From Nocardioides faecalis (GTDB lineage: Bacteria > Actinomycetota > Actinomycetes > Propionibacteriales > Nocardioidaceae), in assembly GCF_018388425.1 (NCBI RefSeq), contig NZ_CP074406.1, positions 496,001 through 560,000 on the forward strand: DNA of 64,000 nt, read 5' to 3'. Shown one piece after another: positions 57,234 through 64,000 of the stretch. Numbering within the stretch: the first letter of the stretch is position 1; every line of letters begins with the position of its first letter. The notes beneath the pieces are model-generated. The model was given only the letters and a program-made list of their open reading frames with translations, did not search any database and had not been told where the DNA came from. The position numbers were made by a program, and so were the translations under genes.

Positions 57234-58591
57234 CCGCTCACCCTCCTGATCCGTCGTCGCTTCGCTGTGGGGTCCTCGCCCGGCCAGTCCATCGCGACCA
57301 GCTCCGCCGGCTCGGCGTCCAACCGGGCGGCCAGCACCGCGACCTCCCGGCCCACCGCCGACACGGTGTCCGCGTCGGCGCGGCCCGGTCGGGTGGCCAG
57401 GCGCCACTGCGTGCCGTGCTGCTCGATGCGGTAGTCGCCCAGGTCCCCGGCCAGCGCCACCGCGTGCCGCAGCACGTCGGGGTAGACGGGCACGGGGGTG
57501 CCCGCGGCGCCGCCGTTGCGCCGCAGGTGGAGCACGTCGTCGGCGCGGCCGAGGACGCCGGTGATGCTGCGTCCGGGTCGCCCGCACGGGCACGGGCCGG
57601 GGGCGGCGAGCAGCACGTCGTCGAGCCGGTGCCGTACGACGAGCTGGGTGGTCCGGGTGAAGTCGGTGATCACCGGGTGGAAGCGGCGGTGGTCGAGCCA
57701 CTCCGGCTCCACGTGCAGGTGCGCCTCGTTGAGGTGCAGCCGGCCGGCGGGGCAGCTGACGGCGAGCAAGCCCTCGGTGGCCTGGTAGACCTGCTCGACC
57801 CGGCACCCGAAGGCGGCGGCGATCATCGCCTCATCGTCGGGCTCCAGCGTCTCGGCCACGGAGACCACCTGCAGCGGCCGCACCCGGCCCGGTGCGTCGG
57901 CGGAGAGCTCGGCGAGGCGGCGCAGCACGCCGGCCGGCGCGACGAGCACGTCGGTGCCGGGCAGTGCCGCCACGTGCTGCTCGAGCGGGACGGCGAGGTC
58001 GTGCCAGCTGAACCGCACCCGGGAGGAGCCCAGCGTGCGGTAGAGGTTGGAGTCGGCGCGCAGGAACAGTGCGATCCGCAGCGGGCGCCGCGCGAGGGTG
58101 CGCAACGAGGTGGGCGCGATCAGCTGGCCGAGCAGGATGCCCGCCCAGCGTCGGCTCTCCGCCGGGGAGACCAGGAAGACGCCGCGGGTGCCTGAGGTGC
58201 CCGACGACAGCCCGACGGTGGTGCCGTCGGGCAGCGTGGGGGAGAAGTCGCGGGAGCGCTCTGCGGCCTCGGCGACCGCGAGCGCCTCGGTCAAGGTGAT
58301 GCCGCGGGTGTTGAAGGCGGAGAAGTCGCCCAGCACGGTGCGCTTGTCGACCACCGGCAGGTCGGCCAGGTCGAGCCGGTCGCGGCCGGTGCGCGCGGCC
58401 AGTGCGGCGTAGTACGGCGCCCGGGGCAGCGTGTGGTCGAGGAACCGGCGCAGTGCCCGCTGCCGCCGGGCCTCGAAGCCGGCGTTGCGGCGGTGCACGG
58501 TGCGCTCGGCGAGGAACGCGCCCACCAGACCCGGGCCCACGTCGTCCCTGGCGACCTGGCCGCTCTCGAGGACCGAGACCGTCGAGCCCAT
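57230..58591 (-). CDS. PaaK/F390-synthetase-like adenylate-forming enzyme
   Basis: The product has 453 residues. The AMP-binding P-loop is SSGTSGTRG (129-137), YQATEG (269-274) is the next core motif, and CPCGRPGRSI near 370 is typical of the phenylacetate-CoA ligase group. It resembles the 'F390 synthetase-related' proteins of unknown role. It should activate a carboxylic acid as an adenylate. It shares one base with the gene before it (TGATG) and overlaps the next. A role on a beta-keto or beta-hydroxy fatty acid is inferred. Confidence 0.82.
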   Translation of the reverse strand: MGSTVSVLESGQVARDDVGPGLVGAFLAERTVHRRNAGFEARRQRALRRFLDHTLPRAPYYAALAARTGRDRLDLADLPVVDKRTVLGDFSAFNTRGITLTEALAVAEAAERSRDFSPTLPDGTTVGLSSGTSGTRGVFLVSPAESRRWAGILLGQLIAPTSLRTLARRPLRIALFLRADSNLYRTLGSSRVRFSWHDLAVPLEQHVAALPGTDVLVAPAGVLRRLAELSADAPGRVRPLQVVSVAETLEPDDEAMIAAAFGCRVEQVYQATEGLLAVSCPAGRLHLNEAHLHVEPEWLDHRRFHPVITDFTRTTQLVVRHRLDDVLLAAPGPCPCGRPGRSITGVLGRADDVLHLRRNGGAAGTPVPVYPDVLRHAVALAGDLGDYRIEQHGTQWRLATRPGRADADTVSAVGREVAVLAARLDAEPAELVAMDWPGEDPTAKRRRIRRVSG

Positions 58592-59487
58592 CAGGGACGG
58601 GGCTCGCCGGAGCCGGACCAGGCCGCGGCCGCCTCGTCGCAGTGCGCGGGCAGGACGAGCAGCTCGGGGTGGGCCCGGTGCAGGCGGTGCAGGTGGCCGA
58701 GGGTGCCCAGCGCGGCGGTCCAGTCGTCGAAGCCGGCCCCGACCAGCCGCGAGGGCGGCGCCGGCTCGGTGATCGCGCGGGTCGACCAGGCCGCGTCGCC
58801 GGCGAGGAGCACCTGCCGGCCGTCGGTGGCGGTGAGCAGCAGCCCCAGGTGGCCGGGCATGTGGCCGGGCAGCGGTACGACGAGGAGGCTGCGGTCGCCG
58901 AGCAGGTCCCAGCCGGTGCCGGTGGGGGAGACGGCGAGGTCGACGCCGGGCAGCTCCTCGACGGCGCGGAACCGAGCGGCGACGTCCTCGGGCAGCAGGC
59001 CCGGCAGCAGGCCGTGGCGCAGCGCCCCGATCCGGCCCAGGCGGCGCACCTGGGCCAGTCCCGCACCGCCGGCGAGGACCTGGGCGTTCGGGTGGTCGCG
59101 CAGGCCCGCGACGTGGTCGCCGTGGAAGTGCGAGAGCACCACCCGTCGTACGTCGAGGGGGTCGATGCCCAGCCCGGCGAGCTGCACCGGCAACCGCTCG
59201 TGCTCGGGCAGGGTCACCGGCAGCAGGGTGCGGTACAGGCGCTCGGGCAGCCGCTCGGTGGCGTCGAGGAAGTGGGTGGCGTAGCCGGTGTCGAACAGCG
59301 TCCAGCCCAGCTCCGGGCGGTCGGGGTGGCGGATCGCGGCGGCGTAGGAGGGGAACTCGATGAGGCGGACCCGGCCGCCGCGGCGGGCCAGCGCCTCGAC
59401 CTGGACGCAGTGGCCCACACGCAGCCAGTGCAGCTCCACCGGCGGCTGCCCGGCCGACGCTTGGTCCCGCGGCCCGTTCAGTAGCAC
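58591..59487 (-). CDS. Metallo-beta-lactamase-fold hydrolase
   Basis: The product has 298 residues from a GTG at 59487, which overlaps the previous gene by 10 bases; a GTG at 59439 (MELHWLRVGHC) is an alternative. The metal motif HFHGDH is at H120-H125, with later ligands suggested by GHMPGHLG and LAGDAAW. It may hydrolyse a thioester, lactone or similar bond. MBL hydrolases of this subgroup occur, in my recollection, beside F390-synthetase-like genes in other bacteria, but I cannot verify that here. Confidence 0.82.
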   Translation of the reverse strand: MLLNGPRDQASAGQPPVELHWLRVGHCVQVEALARRGGRVRLIEFPSYAAAIRHPDRPELGWTLFDTGYATHFLDATERLPERLYRTLLPVTLPEHERLPVQLAGLGIDPLDVRRVVLSHFHGDHVAGLRDHPNAQVLAGGAGLAQVRRLGRIGALRHGLLPGLLPEDVAARFRAVEELPGVDLAVSPTGTGWDLLGDRSLLVVPLPGHMPGHLGLLLTATDGRQVLLAGDAAWSTRAITEPAPPSRLVGAGFDDWTAALGTLGHLHRLHRAHPELLVLPAHCDEAAAAWSGSGEPRP

Positions 59488-60473
59488 AGCACCGCCCCGC
59501 CGATGCTGAGCCCGGCCCCGGTGCCCAGCAGCAGGGCGTGGTCGCCTCGGCGCAGCCGGCCGTCGGTGATCGCGGCGTGCAGCGCGGACGGCAGGGACGC
59601 CGCCACCTGGTTGCCGACGTCGGCGTAGATGTCGATCATCCGGTCTCCGGCGCCGAGCCGTTGGCGCACCCAGGACAGGGCGTGGTGGCTGGCCTGGTGC
59701 GGCACGACGGCAGCCAGGTCGGCCATGCCGACCCCGGCGTCGGCCAGCAGCTTGTCGGTGAACGCCGGCACGTGCTTGACCGCGAGCCGGAAGACGGCGC
59801 CGCCCTGCATCCGGAACCGGGCCCACTCGGCGTAGTCACCCGTGACCCGGTCGGGGGCGTGGCGCGAGCCGCCGCCGCGGATCTCGCAGGTGTGGGCGCC
59901 CTCGCTGTGCGTGGCGAAGTCGGCCGCCAGCACCGCCGAGCCGGTGTCGCCGGCCGGGCCGACCACGGCGGCGGCCCCACCGTCGCCGAAGATGCCGGAG
60001 GCGCCGAGGTCGGAGAAGTCGAGGCCGACGGAGGCGATGTCGGCGGAGACGATGAGGATCCGCTGGTGCCGACCGGCCTCCACCAAGGTGGCGGCGAGGT
60101 CGAGCGCGACGAGGAAGCTGAGGCAGCTGGCGTTGACGTCCCAGGCCGGCACCGGCCGCGACGGTGCGAGCTCCTCGTGCACCAGCGCGGCGTTGCAGGG
60201 CAGCGGCTGGTCCGGGGTGGCGCTGGCACCGATCACCAGGTCGACGTCGTCGAGGTCCAGCCCGGCCGCCTCGAGCGCGGCACGGGCGGCCCGGGCGCCC
60301 AGGGCGGCGGCGCTGCCCCGCTCCACCCGCCGCTGGCGCACGCCGGTGCGCGCCTCGACCGTGCCGGGCACCAGGCCCAGGCGGTGGTCCAGCTCGACGC
60401 TGGTCAGCACCTCCTCGGGCAGGGCCACCCCGGTCCCGAGGATCCTCAGGGCACGCGCTCCGGCGACGGGCAA
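59478..60473 (-). CDS. Beta-ketoacyl synthase III-type condensing enzyme (FabH/OleA-like)
   Basis: The product has 331 residues from a TTG at 60473, 5 bases after AGGAGG, which is the strongest ribosome site near it; no ATG fits. The Cys-His-Asn triad is C117 (WDVNASC), H259 (PHQAS) and N288 (DVGNQV). The enzyme should catalyse decarboxylative or non-decarboxylative Claisen condensation of acyl thioesters. It is the first gene of the operon. Whether it uses malonyl-ACP (FabH) or two acyl-CoAs (OleA) cannot be told from the sequence. Confidence 0.9.
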   Translation of the reverse strand: MPVAGARALRILGTGVALPEEVLTSVELDHRLGLVPGTVEARTGVRQRRVERGSAAALGARAARAALEAAGLDLDDVDLVIGASATPDQPLPCNAALVHEELAPSRPVPAWDVNASCLSFLVALDLAATLVEAGRHQRILIVSADIASVGLDFSDLGASGIFGDGGAAAVVGPAGDTGSAVLAADFATHSEGAHTCEIRGGGSRHAPDRVTGDYAEWARFRMQGGAVFRLAVKHVPAFTDKLLADAGVGMADLAAVVPHQASHHALSWVRQRLGAGDRMIDIYADVGNQVAASLPSALHAAITDGRLRRGDHALLLGTGAGLSIGGAVLCY

Positions 60474-60664
60474 GGGCTCCTCCTGGTACGGGGTGGTGCG
60501 GGGGTGGTGCGGCTGGTGCGGGTCCGGCTCCCGGTCGGCGCCCCTCGGCGCTCCTCGGCGCGGCGCCCGGGCGTGGCCAGAGAGTAGCGACGCCCTCGGG
60601 GCCCGCCGACGGCCGCGCCGCCCGGTCCGCCCTCCTGCCCGGAACGGGTCGGGCGAAACCCGTG

Positions 60665-60684
60665 CTGAGTGAGCACTCACTCAG
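60665..60684. promoter_or_regulatory. TetR operator
   Basis: CTGAGTGAG (60665-60673) and CTCACTCAG (60676-60684) form a perfect 9-bp inverted repeat with a 2-base centre. It ends 1 base before the -10 box of the TetR gene, so bound repressor would block RNA polymerase. It lies 192 bases from the condensing-enzyme start. In that gap (60474-60697), TACTCT on the minus strand (60581-60586) is the only -10 candidate for the divergent operon, and its -35 is poor. Confidence 0.85.
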
Positions 60685-60685
60685 A

Positions 60686-60691
60686 TACGGT
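60686..60691 (+). promoter_or_regulatory. -10 box of a probable leaderless tetR transcript
   Basis: TACGGT lies 6 bases before the ATG at 60698 and next to the palindromic operator. It fits a repressor that controls its own leaderless gene. Confidence 0.6.
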
Positions 60692-60697
60692 TCCAGG

Positions 60698-61426
60698 ATG
60701 CCTCCCCGCGCCGCGCCCCTGTCCGTGGAGGACCGGCGCGAGCGGCTCGTCGCGACCACCCTGGAGCTGCTGCACGAGCACGGCCCCGCCGTCACCACCC
60801 GCCGTATCGCCGAGGCCGCCGGGGTCGCCGAGGGCACCATCTTCCGCGTCTTCGCCTCCAAGGACGAGCTGGTCACGGCCGCGGTGTGCAAGGCGTTCGA
60901 GCCCGGCGGGATGCTCGCGGACCTGCAGGCGATCGACCCCGAGGCGACCTTGCGCGAGCGCACGCTGGCGCTGGTGCGGATCCTGCAGCAGCGCTACTCG
61001 GGCTCCTTCGCCCTGCTGCACCGCCTCGGCCTGCCGCAGCCCCCCGCGCCCGCCGACGCCGACTCCGATGGCGGCTCCGATGGTGGCGCCGACGGCACCC
61101 GGCGGGCCGGGCTCGCCGAGGAGACGATGCACGCGATGGCGGAGGTGTTCGCCCCGCACGCCGACGAGCTGACGATGCCGCCCGCCGAGGTGGCCCGCCT
61201 CCTGCGCCTGCTCACCTTCACCGGCACCCACCCTCGGCTCGCCGGTGGCGACCTGCTCAGCACCGACCAGATCGTCGACACCGTGCTGTACGGCGTGCTG
61301 CGCCGCGAGGCCGGCGCGCCGCCCACCCCTTCCGAGGACCCCGCCCGATCCGAGGACCCGTCCCGCTCCGAACCGCTCGCGAGCCCCCACCCCCGCGCCG
61401 ACGGCGCCGAAGGAAACCGACGCTGA
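60698..61426 (+). CDS. TetR family transcriptional regulator
   Basis: The product has 242 residues from the ATG at 60698 (MPPRAAPLSV). The helix-turn-helix region is near 33-52 (TTRRIAEAAGVAEGTIFRVF). The ligand domain follows, with a low-complexity Asp/Gly insert (near 115-130) and a Ser/Glu/Pro-rich tail with SEDP repeats. The stop codon shares one base with the ABC exporter ATG (TGATG), so it regulates that exporter and itself. It may also control the divergent lipid operon (inference). Confidence 0.93.
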   Translation: MPPRAAPLSVEDRRERLVATTLELLHEHGPAVTTRRIAEAAGVAEGTIFRVFASKDELVTAAVCKAFEPGGMLADLQAIDPEATLRERTLALVRILQQRYSGSFALLHRLGLPQPPAPADADSDGGSDGGADGTRRAGLAEETMHAMAEVFAPHADELTMPPAEVARLLRLLTFTGTHPRLAGGDLLSTDQIVDTVLYGVLRREAGAPPTPSEDPARSEDPSRSEPLASPHPRADGAEGNRR

Positions 61427-63162
61427 TGCTGATCCGACTCCTGCGCACCTACCTGGCGCCGTACCGTCGCTGGCTGGTGACGATCGTGGCGCTGCAGCTG
61501 GGCGCCACCGGGGCGATGCTCTTCCTGCCCAGCCTCAACGCCGACATCATCGACCGCGGCGTGGCCCGCGGCGACACCGACGAGGTGCTGCGGCTCGGTG
61601 CGTTCATGCTCGCCTTCGCCCTGGTGCAGGCGGTCTGCTCGATGTCGGCGGCCTACTTCGGCGGGCGCACCGCGATGGCGTTCGGCCGCGACCTGCGCAA
61701 GGCGGTCTTCGCCCGGGTCGGCGGCTTCTCCGCCCGGGAGGTCTCCACGTTCGGCGCCCCGTCGCTGATCACCCGCGCCACCAACGACGTCCAGCAGGTG
61801 CAGATGCTGGCGATGATGACCTGCCTGATGGCGGTGACCATCCCGATCATGATGTTCGGCGGCGTCGTGATGGCGATGCGCGAGGACCTCGGCCTGTCCT
61901 GGCTGGTGGTGGCCGTGGTGCCGGTGCTGTTCGTGTGCATCGGGCTGATCGTGTCCCGGATGGTGCCGGCGTTCCGCACCGTGCAGGAGCGCCTGGACGG
62001 GGTGAACCGGGTGCTGCGCGAGCAGATCACGGGCATCCGCGTGGTGCGCGCCTTCGTCCGCGAGCCGGAGGAGACCGCCCGCTTCGCCCGCGCCAACGAC
62101 GACCTCACCGAGGTCTCCATCCGCGCCGGCCGCTGGATGGCGCTGATGTTCCCCGTGGTGATGGGCGTGTCCAACATCGCCAGCGTCGGGGTGATCTGGT
62201 TCGGCGGCCACCGCGTCGACAGCGGCCAGATGGAGGTCGGCGCCCTCACCGCGTTCCTGACCTACCTGATGCAGATCCTGATGTCGGTGATGATGGGCAC
62301 CTTCATGCTGATGACGATCCCGCGGGCCTCGGTCAGCGCCGGCCGGATCGCCGAGGTCCTCGACACCGCCTCCAGCGTCGTACCGCCCGCGGACCCGGTG
62401 CGCCACCTCGACGTCGCCGGGCACCTCGACCTCGTCGACGTCTCGCTCACCTACCCCGGCGCCGAGGCGCCCGTGCTGCGCGGCGTCTCCTTCAGCGCCC
62501 GGCCGGGCCAGACGGTGGCGATCATCGGCTCCACCGGAGCCGGCAAGTCCACCCTGGTCAACCTGGTGCCGCGGCTGCTGGACGCCACCGAGGGCACCGT
62601 GAAGGTCGACGGCGTCGACGTACGCGACCTCGACCCCGAGCTGCTGTGGTCGCGGATCGGGCTGGTGCCCCAGCGCGCCTTCCTGTTCTCCGGCACCATC
62701 GCCTCCAACCTGCGCTACGGCCGGCCCGAGGCCGGCGACGAGGAGCTGTGGGCCGCCCTCGAGGTGGCCCAGGCCGCCGACTTCGTCCGCGAGATGCCCC
62801 AAGGTCTCGACACCCCGGTCGCCCAAGGCGGCACGACCGTCTCCGGCGGGCAGCGCCAGCGCCTGGCCATCGCCCGGGCGCTGGTACGACGCCCCGAGAT
62901 CTACCTGTTCGACGACGCGTTCTCCGCGCTCGACGTCGCCACCGACGCCCGGCTGCGCGCGGCGCTGCGGCCGCTCACCCGCACCGCGACGGTCGTCGTG
63001 GTCGGCCAGCGCATCGCCACCATCCGCGACGCCGACGTGATCCTCGTGCTCGAGGACGGCGAGGTCGTCGGCCGCGGCACCCATGACGAGCTGATCGCGG
63101 ACAACGACACCTACCGCGAGATCGCAGCCTCGCAGGGCATCACCGAGGAGGAGGCAGCATGA
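61426..63162 (+). CDS. ABC exporter half-transporter with degenerate ATP site
   Basis: The product has 578 residues: six membrane helices (about 1-305) and an ATPase domain. Walker A GSTGAGKS is at 368-375, the signature VSGGQ at 472-476 and Walker B YLFDD at 493-497, where Asp497 stands in place of the catalytic Glu; the switch His is replaced by Gln528 (VGQRIATI). Such degeneracy marks one half of heterodimeric exporters of the TmrAB/BmrCD or mycobacterial Rv1272c-Rv1273c kind. AAGGAA lies 10 bases before the ATG, and it overlaps the next gene by 4 bases. The substrate is likely a lipid or drug. Confidence 0.92.
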   Translation: MLIRLLRTYLAPYRRWLVTIVALQLGATGAMLFLPSLNADIIDRGVARGDTDEVLRLGAFMLAFALVQAVCSMSAAYFGGRTAMAFGRDLRKAVFARVGGFSAREVSTFGAPSLITRATNDVQQVQMLAMMTCLMAVTIPIMMFGGVVMAMREDLGLSWLVVAVVPVLFVCIGLIVSRMVPAFRTVQERLDGVNRVLREQITGIRVVRAFVREPEETARFARANDDLTEVSIRAGRWMALMFPVVMGVSNIASVGVIWFGGHRVDSGQMEVGALTAFLTYLMQILMSVMMGTFMLMTIPRASVSAGRIAEVLDTASSVVPPADPVRHLDVAGHLDLVDVSLTYPGAEAPVLRGVSFSARPGQTVAIIGSTGAGKSTLVNLVPRLLDATEGTVKVDGVDVRDLDPELLWSRIGLVPQRAFLFSGTIASNLRYGRPEAGDEELWAALEVAQAADFVREMPQGLDTPVAQGGTTVSGGQRQRLAIARALVRRPEIYLFDDAFSALDVATDARLRAALRPLTRTATVVVVGQRIATIRDADVILVLEDGEVVGRGTHDELIADNDTYREIAASQGITEEEAA

Positions 63163-64000
63163 GCGGGGTCTCGGCAGGCGCATCCGGTGGGGGTGCGCCC
63201 GGCGGCGGCTCCGGCACGATGAAGGAGACCGAGCGCATCGTGCAGACCGGCGGCCCCGGCCGCGGGCCGATGGGCGGCATGGTCGGGCAGAAGGCCGACG
63301 ACTTCGGCGCCTCGGCCCGCCGGCTGCTCGGCCTGCTGCGTCCCGCGCGGGGACGGGCGCTGGTCGTGCTGCTGCTCGGCATGGGGTCGGTGACCTCGGT
63401 CGCCGTCGGCCCGTGGCTGCTCGGCCGGGCCACCGACCAGGTGTTCTCCGGGTTCGTGGCCCGGCAGCCCGGCGTCGCCGACGCCGCCTCCAAGGCCGAC
63501 GCCGTGGCGCGCGCCGAGCAGTCCGGCGACGACCGCTTCGCCGACTTCCTGCGCGGCCTCGACTTCGTGCCCGGCCAGGGCGTCGACTTCGACAAGGTCG
63601 CCTCGATCCTGCTGATCACCCTCGCCCTGTACGTCGGCGGCCAGGTGCTCGGCTGGCTGCAGGGCTTCCTGGTCAACGACATCGTGCAGCACACCGTGCG
63701 CCGGATGCGCTCGGACGTGGAGGACAAGGTGCACCGCCTGCCGTTGTCCTACTTCGACCGCCAGCCGCGCGGCGAGCTGCTCAGCCGCGTCACCAACGAC
63801 ATCGACAACGTCGCGCAGAACCTGCAGCAGACGATGAGCCAGCTGCTCACCGCGCTGCTCACCGTGGTCAGCGTGCTGGCGATGATGTTCTGGGTCTCGC
63901 CGCTGCTGGCGCTGATCGCGCTGGTCTCCGTGCCGGCGGCCGCCTTCGCCACGACCCGGATCATGAAGCGCTCCCAGGGCCAGTTCATCGACCAGTGGCG
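63159..64000 (+). CDS. ABC exporter half-transporter, partial (runs off the window)
   Basis: From the ATG at 63159 (ATGA overlap), reading is open to the end of the window, at least 280 codons. A Gly-rich N-terminal extension (about 50 residues) is followed by membrane segments (RALVVLLLGMGSVTSVAVGPWLLG, and one near 63600-63690) and the start of the second helix pair (PLSYFDRQPRGELLSRVTNDIDN), typical of ABC exporters. This should be the partner with the intact ATP site; the ATPase domain lies outside the window. Confidence 0.9.
   Translation, partial: MSGVSAGASGGGAPGGGSGTMKETERIVQTGGPGRGPMGGMVGQKADDFGASARRLLGLLRPARGRALVVLLLGMGSVTSVAVGPWLLGRATDQVFSGFVARQPGVADAASKADAVARAEQSGDDRFADFLRGLDFVPGQGVDFDKVASILLITLALYVGGQVLGWLQGFLVNDIVQHTVRRMRSDVEDKVHRLPLSYFDRQPRGELLSRVTNDIDNVAQNLQQTMSQLLTALLTVVSVLAMMFWVSPLLALIALVSVPAAAFATTRIMKRSQGQFIDQW

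Overview
The window is about 64 kb of very high-GC DNA from an actinobacterium, most likely Nocardioides or a close relative (inference). The reasons are the gene order rplJ-rplL-mceG-mce-rpoB-rpoC, the many GTG and TTG starts, the four-base ATGA/GTGA gene overlaps, PapA/condensation-type acyltransferases, a DUF222/HNH protein and several probable leaderless genes. I see no tRNA, rRNA, CRISPR array, insertion sequence or prophage.

Layout. (1) 1-1.4 kb: an L10-type leader, rplJ and rplL, closed by a strong terminator. (2) 1.5-13.1 kb: one complete Mce lipid importer operon made of the ATPase mceG, two YrbE permeases, six Mce proteins A-F (E is the lipoprotein) and two Mce-associated membrane proteins, the second carrying a degenerate J-domain. 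(3) 13.2-20.9 kb: rpoB and rpoC, separated by a 13-bp hairpin. (4) 20.9-31.6 kb: a lipid or glycolipid assembly island with five stand-alone HxxxD acyltransferases of two types, a GT1 glycosyltransferase and a DrrAB-like ABC exporter, without PKS, NRPS or carrier protein. (5) 31.8-42.7 kb: mostly metabolic genes: geranylgeranyl-reductase family flavoenzyme, tandem Nudix protein, hydroxyacid-oxoacid transhydrogenase, DUF1648 protein, a 28-residue membrane peptide, a methyltransferase, a secreted propeller-like protein, DUF222/HNH, topoisomerase IB, serC and a GNAT enzyme. (6) 42.7-52.4 kb: a DUF3558 lipoprotein, a possible type VII secretion pair, a ScyD/ScyE-like protein, two MFS transporters, a secreted protein, citrate synthase and pdxH. 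(7) 52.4-60.5 kb: a tightly overlapping seven-gene operon (ketoacyl synthase III, metallo-beta-lactamase-fold hydrolase, PaaK/F390-synthetase-like adenylating enzyme, SDR reductase, GT21-like glycosyltransferase, alpha/beta-hydrolase-like protein, GT1 glycosyltransferase). (8) 60.6-64 kb: a TetR regulator with a perfect palindromic operator, then a heterodimeric ABC exporter whose second half runs off the window.

How they may work together (inference). Three blocks concern lipids: the Mce importer, the acyltransferase/DrrAB island and the KAS III-to-glycosyltransferase operon. The last contains enzyme classes that parallel OleABCD head-to-head condensation, but with a PaaK-like ligase and two glycosyltransferases, and is the best candidate for an undescribed glycolipid pathway. 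The TetR-ABC exporter unit is divergent from it and could export the product or simply be a neighbour.
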